Shown here: one piece after another, positions 22,835 to 34,300 of the stretch
Position numbering within the stretch: position 1 is the first letter of the stretch
How the letters are laid out: each line of letters begins with the position of its first letter
From: Neurospora intermedia
Lineage: Eukaryota > Ascomycota > Sordariomycetes > Sordariales > Sordariaceae
Assembly: GCA_037102815.1 (NCBI GenBank)
Contig: BTPP01000004.1
Span: 3,906,001-3,970,000, forward strand
Length of the DNA: 64,000 bases
Direction: 5' to 3'
The notes under the pieces: model-generated
The model's database searches: none
The model's input: the letters and a program-made list of their open reading frames with translations, nothing else
Told to the model about the DNA's origin: nothing
Made by a program: the position numbers and the translations under genes

Positions 22835-23645
22835 TTAAAGCGCATTCCCAGCCTTAATAAAGAGACTGAAAATCGCTCCCAACCCCGCCATCCACGCAAG
22901 ACTCCTCACAGGCGCAAACTTGCGGTTATCCTGCAAAAAGACATATACAAGGTTGTACACCAGTCTGGTGCCAAGGTAAAAGAGCGAGAGCTTGTTGACC
23001 GTCTCCACGGGCAACTTGGCGGCGTTGGCGGCCACGACGCCGGCGGCGTAAAGCCCAATGGTCTCAAGCCCGTTGTTGGCGGCCGCCTTGGCGCGCAGGA
23101 TACGGTTTACCTGCTGTTTGGAGAGGGTGGTGTCCTTGGCGAGGTGTTCCTCTGTTTTGCGGGGGCTGTAAGGAGGAAAAAAAAAAAAAAAGAGTGAGTT
23201 TAGTGGTTCGTCGTTGTCGTGTGGTGAAGTTAAATGTTGTAGTGTATGTGTATACGGAGGGGACAGGGGAGGCGAGGGGAGGGTCATTCGTTGGACTGGG
23301 AATGGGATGGGATGATGGAGGGACGGGACGGGAAGGGTAGGGTACTTACTTGGCCAAGTCATAGTTCTTACCGGCAGCCATGCTGGCGTAGAAGTTGGGG
23401 AGGAGGGCGAGCACAAAGGCCGCGGGGACCTAGTGATAGCTTGTGTGTCAGAGTGAAATTTGTTTCGTCGAGATTGATGTGATTTGGGTTTTCTTCAATT
23501 CCATGAAGGTACGTCATCTGCCTTAAGAAACGGAAGCGTGAAGGGAAACAACCGTACATCGATTTCTCTTCACATGTTATGAGACAAGGTAGGTACATAC
23601 CGAATGGAGAGACCAGTTGGACGAAAGATCAAGAAAGGGAGCCAT
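22835..23645 (-). CDS. MAPEG-family membrane protein
   Basis: MAPEG proteins are small four-helix membrane enzymes of eicosanoid and glutathione metabolism (microsomal glutathione transferase, leukotriene C4 synthase relatives). The substrate of this fungal branch is not known. On the - strand the exons are 23645-23601, 23429-23350 and 23165-22835, giving 151 residues, the usual family size. The N-terminus (MAPFLDLSSNWSLHS) leads into a first helix (VPAAFVLALLPNFYASM). The signature RAKAAANNGLE, an Arg-rich start of helix 2 with the conserved Asn and Glu, lies near residue 70. Two further hydrophobic helices follow (LFYLGTRLVYNLVYVFL and the C-terminal WMAGLGAIFSLFI). The second intron has a run of 15 T in its polypyrimidine tract just before the acceptor. 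The neighbour at 25002 is also on the - strand but about 1.4 kb away, so there is no shared promoter. Confidence 0.9.
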
Positions 23646-25001
23646 TGTGATGGAGTTAGTGATCAAGTAATTTCGAATGGAAGTTTGTGAAGTATTCTGT
23701 TGCTTTTCAAAGTGCGATGCAGTGACGTACGCCAAATATGCTCAGTCAGGTAATAGAGAGGACAGAGGCACTTTTATATCACACTTGCAGTGAGGAGGGG
23801 TCCACGATCGAACAGCTCCTTCGATGACGGCGCGGATGAAGCTTGTGTGGGGGTGACAGGGGTACATGGAAGGGGAACTTCCTAGGGAAGAAGGATCGAT
23901 CCACTCGGTGCCCCATGCCCCTGTGGTCCAAAATTTTGTAGCCATTCCTCCCGCACCATGCGCCTCATGAGCCACTCCATAGGTATCCACCGAGTACCCC
24001 TAAGATCAGTAAACAGAAATCGTAGGCGCTATGCTGAAACGTTTGCCTGATACAGAGTCTCTTTCCTGAATTAGTCCTTGAAGGATTGCGCGGGGCCAAG
24101 CCCGCTATGATGGTAGATGGAGACGTATCTGACAGGCACGGATGTTTGCGATACCAGAGTTCCAGGAATGAGTATCACATGAAGGATTTCATGGACTCGA
24201 CGGTACTAACTATCAACAGGCGAGATGCATCAAGACATTTGGATTACTGAACAGGATTGAATGGGACACAGTCTCGATCGCGATAAAGCATATCAGCCTT
24301 CTGATATGGCAGTTGTCCCGAGAAACATCAATTTCCGCTTCCATTTCTCTCTTTGCAAAGTCTCTTGAACCGAATCCGCTTTTATTTCTCTACCAACAAA
24401 CAAATTTTGAAAACATACGCGGCGTGGCGTGTCCCTCTTGGATATAAGCCTGGGGAGACAGACACGCATCGACTTCACCGAACATCCTCTCTTCTGCCCT
24501 CTCCTCATTCTGTAGCTTCCCCATCTTGTCATCGACCTTTCTCCCCCCCTCCGCCCTTCCTTCTTTTCTTGCTTCGCCCATCTCCTTCTATCCCTTGTGA
24601 TAGAATAGGTATCCGTACGTTCCATGTCTGTGAGGAAAATGATGCGCCCATGTAAAAAGAAAAGGCATGGAAAAAAACACCCATTTGGTAATACCTATAA
24701 CCCCTTTCTGAATTTGCGCAAACGTAGATGTGAGCAAAGTAGAAGAAAACCCAGGTAAATTTGCGGCGAGAATGCTCTTACTACAATGGAGGACATTGCC
24801 TATCCAAAGCAGGGACTAGATCGCGCGTAGGGTGATTGAATCGTGTGATCGCTTGTGACTCCTTTGAGAGTGGAATGATTCTCTTCGAAGTCATTGGGCT
24901 GGCAAAACGTGAGTAGGGCAACATGAAGCCATGCACCATGCTTTGCAGAAGAGGCTATCCGGCGATCGTGAAAAGCTGACGGGATGTCGTCGAGTGTACA
25001 A
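23646..25001. other. Intergenic; MAPEG promoter and TIF3 3' flank, no gene seen
   Basis: About 1.36 kb upstream of the MAPEG start and downstream of the eIF4B stop. A purine/pyrimidine-skewed stretch at 24480-24600 (CT-rich on the + strand) is the only noticeable compositional feature. Confidence 0.5.
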
Positions 25002-27124
25002 TTAGTAGGCACGGTTGGTGCCACGACGGTTCTTGCTGGGGCCAGAGACTGTCGTCCAGCCGTCATCTTCCCCGGCGGCGGCGGGAGTAGCAGGAGCCTG
25101 CTCCGCACCGGCAGCCGGGGTAGCCTGGGCGGGCTGGGAGGCGGGGGCACCGCCGTTCGCACGAGGGCCGCGGCCAGAGTCGCTACGAGGAGCGCGAGAA
25201 GCGCGATCAGCGGGAACACGGTCGTTGCGGCGAGGCCCACCAGGAGCGGCACCACCACGAGGTTCCCTAGGAGCAGAGCGCCAGTTACCGCTCTCGGTGG
25301 CTCTAGTCTTAGGGGCCTCGCGGGGCTCACGGGCCTTGACGGGGAGCTTCTGATCGGCAGCTACACCGTTGGCAGGAGCAGCACCGGGGGACTTGACCTC
25401 CTCCTCAGCAGCGGGGGCGGGGGCCTCAACGGGCTTCTCAGCCTCAGCCTTCGCGGCCGCGGCATCCGCTTCAGCCTTCTCAGCCTCGGCCTTAGCAGCG
25501 GCCTCCTTAGCAAGACGCTTCTCCTCCTTAGCCTTCTCGTCGGCCTCCTTCTTCTCCTTGAGGGCCTGAAGGCGCTTCTCCTCGATCTCGCGTTCGCGGG
25601 CGGCAGTATCGATGGGGCGAGCGGCACCGAAGGGGCTGGCCTTCGAGTCAGTCGAAGCGGTCGATCCAGCCTCGGGGGCTTCTGAAACGGTTCTCTTGGC
25701 GAGGTTCAGCTTAGGGCGACCGACAGGAAGAGCAGCCGAGGGCGCCGGAGAGTTGGGGACGCTTCCTTCACGAGACTCGGTAGCAGGGCGCATGCTGTTG
25801 CGCCATTGGTTGTCCTTCTCAGCGGCAGTAGGAGCGCGCTCGGGACGGTCGCCAAACTCGCGGCGGGGAGGACGGGAAGTATCTTGACGACCCTCACCAG
25901 GGCCCCAAGCAGCGGGGGAAGCCCTCCTATCATTGCGGAAAGACTCGCCACGGGCCTCAAGGGGACGCGAGCGAGAGGAATCTCTGATTTGCTCAGTGGG
26001 CTCCGCGGGGGGGAGGGGACCACGTCTTTCCCAGTTGCCGAAATCGCGAACCTTGCCATCGTCGGCAGGGGCAAACTCTCTGGGGGCTCTACGCTCGCCA
26101 AAGTCACGTTGGGGGCGGTCACGTCCGGGCAAGTCGGGAAGGGGTCCTCTGCGCTCCCAGGTAGGGAGATCACGGCTCGACTCACCCCTGTCGCTGTATC
26201 CCTGCTTGGCTGCGAGGCTGTCAGTACCACAATCAGACATAGGACTCATATATGGGAACACATACGGGGATCGGCGATCTTGATGCGGATGCTACGACCG
26301 TCAAAGGTCTCTCCGTCACGCGTCAAGGCAGTCTTGAGACCCTCGACATCCTTGAACTCGGCATAGGCAAAACCCTTGGGGCGCTGAGTCTCGCGGTCCT
26401 CAATAATGCGGACATTCACGACATCGCAGCCCTCAAAGAACTCGGTAACGGACTCGGCGGTCGCATTGTATGAAAGGTTACCGAGATGAGCGGTGAAAGG
26501 GGGCCTGGTAGGAAGCTGGGCCGGGCTGATGTTGTCGCGGAGGGAGGAATAACCTGTCATAACTCCAAGGTCAACACAGGGGCAAGCCGACTAGTTGTTG
26601 GAAGGTTGACCTACCGCGGTCAGCAAACGAAGAGCCTCCACCATAGGTGGAAGGGCCGCGACGCTCAGAGGGAGGGAGAGGTTGAGTGCCGGAGGCTAGA
26701 CTGTATGTTAACGAAACGATATCAAAGGACGACGGAGGCGACGTTACTTACCATAGGTGTCCTCGACCTCATCAGCCCAAGAGCCGCCGAAAGCTGTACG
26801 ATATGTTAGTCGTAGGTCTCATTAAGCGACAGGAACGGGATTGACATGACCACCCTGCTAGGCGGGCTGGTGCCTTGGCGTGGAGGGGGAGGGGTCAACT
26901 CACAGGGTTCGTTCAAAAATTCGCCCAGAGAAAGCTTCTGGACTTCCTTCTTCTTGGGAGCTGTTGCAAACCCGAATCAGCATGTGACGCCAGCGAGAAG
27001 ACGGTGGGACGGTAGGGTCGGAGGGGCACGAGGTATGGTAGGTTGGGTTTGGAGAGTGGTCGACGAAGTCATGGCGACAGTGACGGTGATGATGATGTCG
27101 TCGACGATGGTGGTGCTCACCCAT
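25002..27124 (-). CDS. TIF3: Translation initiation factor eIF4B (Tif3) with RRM
   Basis: eIF4B stimulates the eIF4A helicase and mRNA recruitment to the 40S subunit. Exons on the - strand: 27124-27121, 26960-26904, 26793-26752, 26695-26615, 26553-26266 and 26209-25002, giving 559 residues. The first coding exon is only ATGG. Its splicing to the next exon gives MAPKKKEVQKLSLGEFL, the typical fungal eIF4B N-terminus, followed by GGSWADEVED. The RRM is at about residues 81-155, with RNP2-like AHLGNL and RNP1-like KGFAYAEF. Then come repeats around WERRGPLP and RDFGERRAP, analogous to the RNA-annealing repeats of yeast Tif3, and the GRPKLNLAKRTVSE and SPFGAARPID blocks. A long Glu/Lys/Ala helix (about residues 350-420) precedes an Arg/Gly/Ala-rich tail ending NRRGTNRAY. 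At the last intron an earlier AG eight bases upstream would break the frame, so the 26210 acceptor was chosen. Confidence 0.93.
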
Positions 27125-28100
27125 GATTGCGGTTTTTTGAAAAGCCTACGTCGCGACAGACGATGGTCGCAAGCGTAGACGAGGGGGGGGTGGTTTGCCG
27201 GAGAGGAGTATTCTAGCCGGCGGGTTGATGGTAATGACCTCGAGGTGATCCGAGAGCGATGGAGGAGGAGTGTCGAGTACCGTCGAGAGGACGCAGCTGG
27301 TGGTACCGACAAAGTGGAAGGGAAGGACGAATGGTAGACGAGGATGGGGGTCGCCGTTGGTTCCGTCGTGATTTCCCAAGTGGGTTCGAGATTTCGGCGT
27401 TGCGGGCAGGACGACAAAAAAATTCGTCTTTTGATAGAAGGTGGAATCCAGTGGAGGGTTAACATTTTTTTACTCGGCATTGAGTGGGCAGGTGGGCTGC
27501 GTGGGGCGTGGGCGCTGGTGGCCTGGTGGGTGAATGTGGGAAAGTGCGTGCGGTGCAATGGCTGCGCTAGTTCGCATGTGGCTTAGCGCAAGTCAACTTA
27601 CGCACCTCCACCTTCTCGACGGGACTTTAAAGTTGCGCGCTAGCAGAAGGATTCAGTGGTGTTCTTGCAGCGCAGAGAGCCCTGGTGCCGCTTTTGGTGC
27701 TGCTCGCGTCGACTGGACCTTCCATTCCTCTCGCACCCCTCTTTGCGGGCCGTCATTCTGGGCTCCCCCGCTATCGCTACCCCGTGCCTTCCACTTCACT
27801 GTTGCTGCTCATAGCCTCCCGATCCCTTCTCTAACGAAAGCCGCAAATAGTATAACTCCAGTTCCATCTCGCCTTCCAAATGGTTGAGGAAACCAAGGCT
27901 GGATTCAAGTAACGAATAACCCAGAGCAATACTACGTACCTTACTAAATGCGCTCTGAGTAGTGGGAAGCCCAACTCTTTGTATGGTTTAGTTCACGGGG
28001 CGCATCTGACAGGTTTACGCCATCATCCGAGGTTCACAGCACTCGGCAGATCAGACTATTAAGAGAAAACGGACTCGAGGAGTCCCGTCCACAGCTGGAA
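27125..28100. other. Divergent intergenic region between TIF3 (-) and the Tim17-family gene (+)
   Basis: Nearly 1 kb that must carry the promoters of both genes. Open frames overlap on both strands but show low-complexity Arg/His/Ser composition and no family resemblance. The TIF3 leader probably occupies its left part. Confidence 0.5.
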
Positions 28101-28965
28101 ATGAAGAGGATCGAGTCTCCTGTCCTCAACAAGGTGTTGAGTGACAACGTAAACAGTGCACAGATGCCGACTCTCTCAGATGATACGCCCAGTGAAAAGA
28201 TGGGTGATCAGGTCCCTTCCTTCTCTTATACACGGCCGAATCCAGTCCTTGGCCCTGCATTGAAACTTGGAGTTGGTGTGGGTGAGTTGAAACCCCAAGC
28301 TACTTGACTTTTCTTACAGCCGACGGACTGACACTGCGGGCTTAGGAACCTTGGGTCTCCTTACCGGAGCTGCAGCCGGCATCATTCGGTCAGCGCCCCC
28401 AGGATTATATGCAGCGACAACTGGTATTCAGTGGTTTGTCCTGAGTTCCAGTTTCTGGGGTGCGTATGCTGTGCCCTTGAGCGTACAATGCCATGTAAGC
28501 TATGGTACTAACCTTCTCCAGGTGCTCGTCAGTTTGCTCTTAATTCTCTGGCAAACGGCACCGATTCTTCCCCTTCGAGCAACAATCTCATAGCAACTAG
28601 CTCTGCTGGTGCATTTTCGGGAGCCACGGCGGGCTTACTTCGTAAGTTGAACAGTAGAGGTATCCAGGGGTGCGGCAACCGAGCTAACGTAGATGGCAGG
28701 CGGACCGAGAAACATCCTACCGGGCGCAGTCGTCTTTTCACTGCTCGGCCTGGGTGGCGCGGCTCTTCAGAACAGAATCAAGTCGAAAGAGCAATCTGAG
28801 AGTTGGTTCCGCAAAGTCATTGACGGGAAATGGAGCCCTATCACCCGCATCACTAATGAGGATTGGGAAAGGATACTTGAGGAGAAGCTGCTGCGAGTTG
28901 AGACAGAAATTGCCGTCTTGGATGACTCGATCGAAGAACTACGCAAGAACGAAAGACAGACCTAG
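28101..28965 (+). CDS. Tim17/Tim22/Tim23-family membrane protein, probably mitochondrial
   Basis: Four exons (28101-28281, 28346-28459, 28522-28641, 28700-28965) give 226 residues. Introns 2 and 3 show CTAAC branch-like sites. The first 50 residues are hydrophilic. The core has small-residue-rich membrane helices typical of the Tim17 fold: GPALKLGVGVGTLGLLTGAAAG, then GIQWFVLSSSFWGARQ, then a glycine/alanine helix SSAGAFSGATAGLLRG, then PGAVVFSLLGLGGAALQ. The last about 75 residues are soluble and charged (WSPITRITNEDWERILEEKL..). The FWG.R and SG..GLLRG..R..PGA patterns match Tim17-family proteins in general. It is not clearly the canonical Tim17, Tim22 or Tim23, and an inner-membrane or complex I assembly-type role is possible but unproven. 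No cleavable presequence is obvious. Confidence 0.78.
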
Positions 28966-30564
28966 TTGACCCTGGTGCGCTTCGTACCATTGAGGATGTT
29001 TGTAGAACCAACGGCTATGATGGCGCATAGCCATGCCCAACAGCAGCTGAGCCTTTTGACGACGTCCTATTCACGAGTTCAGATTTCTCGCACGCTTCGA
29101 GAGGACGTGAATGTTTTCTCTCCATGAACCCCTTATCCTGTGTCCTTGTTTATGTGGTCCAAGCTTTCAGGGGGAGTTCTTGGCATTTGGGGATTTCCAC
29201 CGAGGTAACCTTCTGCAACATAGATTTGAGACTCCCCGGAATATGTAAGTCGCCTTGAGCACAAGGAGCATAGACATCCTTCGTTACGATGTTTTGATTA
29301 TGTTTGTGGCGTACGCGCAATGCGTTGACGACGGTCTCGGAACTAGACGAGCAACACTTCGAATCTGGCGGGAGTGAAGCGGGAAGCGAACGAGGTGTAA
29401 TTATTTAGTGGATCACGCTCCAATACAAAAATCAGCGAACCCGTCGGCAAACGGATGGAGTTTTGCTTGAGCAGCAACCCAGGAAGCCCTGGTCTTTGGG
29501 CAACAGACCTTTCCAAAAAGACGATTCTTCAAGCAATATTTACCGAGCAGCAACGGATGGTTCATCAGAGCGAAGTAAGGAAACAACGAACCATGAAAGT
29601 CCCAGCGGGTGTGATGTCAGTTTAGTTAAGCTTTTTAGTAGTGAGCCAAGCTCCATGGTGGTACTAATTGGATACGGACGATCATGAGGAAAAGGGGTAT
29701 ATACATGGGATGTCGTCGTGCGGTGGGCGTGAGGCCGGCGGCTCACTCGAAATAGAATTGGAGAAAGATGTCAAATCAATGAAGGTTGTCTCTGGGCAGG
29801 GGACCTGATGAAAGAGAGGTGACGTTCATGGTGTTCCAATGAATGAAAAACCTCCGGGAAGCGGTTCCAACTCCAGCGGAGCATCAGGCATCATCCTTGC
29901 CTAAAGAAGCTTAGTGCAGAGATCTGGTCTGTTGCTTGAAGCGTGCTCGCGTGCATTCGGGGCATTCTTTGCACGAGAGCAGCGCAGAGAGGAGCTGTGG
30001 GAAATGGATGGGTTGAAGTCACATTCGGGCAGCTCACCCGAGCAGAGAATTTGTGCACATTTGTACAGTATTACAGGCATAGGTAAAATGGCGGTAGTAG
30101 ATGGCAGTATGTACAAGCTGAGGAAGACAGATGAGGTGCCGTGGCTGTCTTTATCAAACGGGCGGAAACGTCAAATGCCCCACTATCGAGACTTCCACCT
30201 TGGGGGGGGCACCCACAGTGCTGGGACCCGGGTCCGACCGGGGCTCGCCCGGCTCTCCGTCGATTTGAAAGCGGGAACTTGTCACGCCTCCGGGCCAGGC
30301 CTCCCTCGCCATCCAATTCCACTGCAACGAGCCCAAGCAGGCGGTCAAGCAAATGAAGAAAGGGACGGGTAGCGGGTTTGACGGGAGCTCCAGGGCAGGG
30401 CTGCAGTCATCAGTTCAGGGCATCTCACCTCGTCGGTTGCCACTCATTGGATCGTCCCTCATTGCGAGCGGAATGGCGAATGGCGGATGCGCTAGGGCAA
30501 AAGACCGTGGAATTCAGGAGTCGCGGAAATTCACTTGGCTGGCTCAATATAGCCGGACAGCGCG

Positions 30565-30609
30565 GTGGATTTGGTGGAATCGGTAGAATCGGTGGAAGCT
30601 GTGGAATGC
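30565..30609 (+). repeat. Five imperfect 9-bp tandem copies (GTGGAATCG-like)
   Basis: Units read GTGGATTTG, GTGGAATCG, GTAGAATCG, GTGGAAGCT and GTGGAATGC. A further partial copy follows. Confidence 0.8.
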
Positions 30610-31288
30610 CTGTGGAATGAAGTGGGGATCCATCTCGTCAATTTCCCTCCTGAGTTCGGGCAGGTCAACCCAAGCCAGCCGGAAGCCAACCAGATTCAAC
30701 TAGTCAGGGACACTTTACACTACTATTCTATTCGTACGCCTGTCTCTTTTTTTCCCTTTTTCCGTTCTCAGAACCCATCCTCGAGCACCTCACTGCTATT
30801 CTGCCTGTCCATCTTTTGTAACACCACGTTGCTCTTCGCCGGCAGTATCAGCAGCATCAATCTATCCCCCATTCAGCGAGCCATCATTACCATTGCCCTT
30901 CGAATCAAGCAGCCTCACAGTGTGCGCGCCCCCTTCAAGGAGTACTTACTGCCAAGTTTTAGTGAGTAACGTACCTCAGCCGGGCCAGGTACCTTTGTAC
31001 AGGTAGCTTCCCTTCACAGTCGCAGACGAACGACAGCGTAGCTCCGTAGTTACGTCTTCGACTCGACGGTCACCCTACGGATTTGAGTACCTGTCCGTCT
31101 ACCATCCGAACAGCTACACTAACCACTTTGTCCGTACAGCACGACAGCACGGCAGACAGCACCGTAACATCACAACTCGGATTCTCCATTATCTTGACTA
31201 CCTCGACGGCCAGCGGCACGGCCGGGCGCATTTCATGCTCGACACTCGATAGTCAACCAACCTAACCCGATTCCGTACCGTTCGAACC

Positions 31289-31321
31289 ATGGCATGCTTG
31301 ACCAACACATTGCGCGACTAA
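31289..31321 (+). promoter_or_regulatory. Short uORF ahead of FMP27
   Basis: Ten codons from ATG 31289 (context ACCATGG, strong) to TAA 31319-31321, ending 43 bases before the FMP27 start. Whether it is in the mRNA is unknown. Confidence 0.35.
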
Positions 31322-31364
31322 GAAAGAATCCTAGGCCGGCTACGCGCCTGGCGCTGCATCGACA

Positions 31365-34300
31365 ATGGCACTGCTTAATCCCACATTCATCTTCGGCATC
31401 TTCGTCCTTCTATACCTATCCTCCTTCATAATATTCGCCGTTGTTCGCATCCTTACCGGCCTCTCGATCCAGCGCATTGGCTATTTCTCCCTCCGACGGC
31501 TCGCCTACACGCCAAAAGATGGCATCAAGATCGAGATTCGCGGCCTGGGCCTCAATGTCCATCGTCCGACATTTGCCCAACCGACTTGGCTCAGTATAGT
31601 GGTGGACGAGTTGGCCGTCACCGTGGATGTCAAGGAAGTAGAAAAGAGCAAGACCAAGCACGTTACAGGAAAACCACCGGGCGACACCTCCGACAACACG
31701 AAGCCAGGAGAAAAGGGGGAGACGGAACCGCTGCTTCCAACACCGCCACAGGTGCCTGGCATCAAAGCCGATACGGGTGCGGAGGGTCGGGGCAAGACTT
31801 GGAAACAGTTGACAAAGTTGAAAGAGAAGATTAAACGGCTGCATCGGAGCCTGGATTATCTGCATATGGTCGATATCGTCGCCACCAGCTCGACCCTTAC
31901 TGTTACCGATGTTGGCAGCGTACAGATTGGAAGCTTTACCCTTGCCGTGGACACCCGAGACAAGATGGTAGATCGCGCCCGCTTCTTCCTCCAGAGCAGG
32001 TCGGATCAGCCAGGAGAACAACGACAGGCCGAGTGGATCATCACCATACGAAGCGTACTATTTACTGCCCATGGGCGGCAGGCCACCGAAATCCTCGACG
32101 GGGCCAGTTTCAATGTTCATGGTTTCCTATATGGAACGCAAGACGGTCTCCGAGATGCCGCTGTAGGTCTCAAGTTGGGCCGTCTTCACATTCCCTATGA
32201 CGATGTGCAGCACAGCGCCTTGCTTTATAAGAAGATCAAGGAACTTGCCGAACAGGTCGTCGGGGTCCAGCCCAAACCACTTGATGCTTTTGTCGAAAAG
32301 GTCATGCAGGAGATCGACGTTCCTGGGAGTACGGACCGGGAGTTGATGCAAACCGTCTCTGATTCAAAGGAGCTTGTAAGCTCCGTCCTCAGGGGCGTAA
32401 AGGAGGTCCAGTTTGCCGTCAGTTTCATCGGCCTCACCAAGAAAGTCGAGAGTGTCAAGGCTGGTGGGACTCCTGTGGTACTAAATGCTTCCATGAAAGA
32501 AGTTGGTATTGACCTCCACCGCCTCGATCCCAAATCTCCGGCGCATAGGATGTATTTTCCCTCCAAAGACATTGCTCACGAGGCGTTGGCTGCCGCGCTC
32601 TCTATTTCAGTTGGCATTGACGACGGGCAAGGGAAACCCGAGAGACTCATGTATATCCCGATGGCCACCACCACCGTCAGAACCACCCTGCCCTCCAAGA
32701 CCGTTGAGCTAGCCGAGGAGGGAACTGCTGAAGAGCGAAATGCAAACATGCTTTTTGCGAATTCCGTCGTAACATCCCCGTCTGTCGATCTCAACCCTAG
32801 GCATCTTCCGTTACTTCTGGCAATTATGCGACCGAAGCCTACAAGGAAGACAGAGAACCGGCAACCGCACATGCTTATCTCGCGACTTCTGCCCAAGGCT
32901 AACATCAAGTTCTCGATGCACGAACCCGTTTTGCGCATAACCCTTCCTCCAGTAGAGAAAGGTGTCGGCCCTGATGAGTTTGACCTCCTGATTTCGTCCA
33001 TTTCATCAGTGTCTTTGGATCTTGAATCCTTCCATTCCGCAGTTGAGGAGCTACACTATTCATTAGCTGCTAGTTTGCGCATACAAACACACGATTTATA
33101 CTACCAGACTTCTTCTGGTGAGAGATTCGACCTCCTCATAACAGAAGCATTCGACTTGAAAGTCCAACTCAATGCTACACCTGATGTCCACGTGGTTGCG
33201 CAAGGAAACCTCCAAACCTTTGCACTGAAACTGGTCCGCGGAGAAATTGGCGATGGCTTACATCACATTGTGAGACAGCTCCGCCCAGATGTCAAGCCGG
33301 ACAAGTTGGCCATGCCGAAGAGCTCCCCCAAGAAGTCTAACTTTCTTCGTGGCATACCCGCATGGCTGCTTCAGTTCCAATTCCAATGCTCGGATTTCAG
33401 CTTGGCAGTGGCTGGGGTAGATAAGGAGATATCAGAAGATGCCCGGGGCGTCGCCATTGAGCTGGAATCTTGGTCGATAGACTATCGTGCTCAGAGAATT
33501 GATGGTCTGCAGCGACGGTCCTCCAGGCGGCGAGCAAGCAGTCGCAGCTTGATACCGTCAGAAGCAGAGCTGATGAAACTTGCACCCACTTCCCCCAGAA
33601 AGAAGCACCATCACGAAGGAGATGGTCGCCGCGTTGCGGTCCATGTGAGGGGCTTGGAGGCGTTTATGGTGGAATCAGATGATATTGGAATTGAGCCTTT
33701 CCTCAGCATGCCCAAGCTTGAGCTCGCCTTCTCAACATTAAGCGACAACCAAGGCCCAGTTTTCCATGTCCAGGCTAATATGAAGAAGCTCCTTGTTCAG
33801 TATTCTTTATATCGCCACTACGCCGTCGCATTGGCTGTCTCGGTTCTGCTGAAGGCATTTGGAAGGCCCGGAAAGCCCACAGCGGCAGAACCAGCAACTC
33901 CCACGGAAGCATCACCCCAACGACGGGTGGTAGGTCTTCTTTCTCCCCTGTCAGCCGATAGCGGTTTTGATTCTCTCGTGATGGACGACGAATCAACAAC
34001 AGCCCGAGAATTCGTCACTATCGATGCCAAGGTAACAATGATCCAGGTCAAGGCGGACTTGCCTTCAGATCCCCCGTTGATGGCCCACATCTACGCTTTG
34101 GAAGCGGGCCGCCAGCGGTGGTCTGCGCCTTTCTGTCAGGCGAAGCTTATCAGGTTATTTGCCGAGGCTCCCAGGATGCGCAAGGTTTGGGCTAGGGTCC
34201 TCAGCATCAAGAACGGACGGGTGGACTATCGGGAGTCGAGACGGAAGTTCAGCAACGGAAGCGTGCGCGATGAGCGCATGGTTGACATTGCCAGCGACAC

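Larger units (their letters stand above)
28966..31364. other. Intergenic between two + strand genes; no gene seen
   Basis: About 2.4 kb. Open frames are short. Contents noted: a 9-bp tandem repeat at 30565-30609, a CT-rich segment from about 30740 to 30900 that may mark the FMP27 promoter, and a small uORF just before FMP27. Confidence 0.5.

Noticed and set aside
26210-26265. Upstream AG at 26218 as acceptor of the last eIF4B intron
   Set aside because: It shifts the frame away from the conserved KQGYSDRGESSRDLPTWERRG continuation; the AG ending at 26210 keeps it.
25015-26366. Several long frames antisense to or overlapping eIF4B
   Set aside because: Low-complexity mirror images of the Ala/Glu/Arg-rich eIF4B coding sequence.
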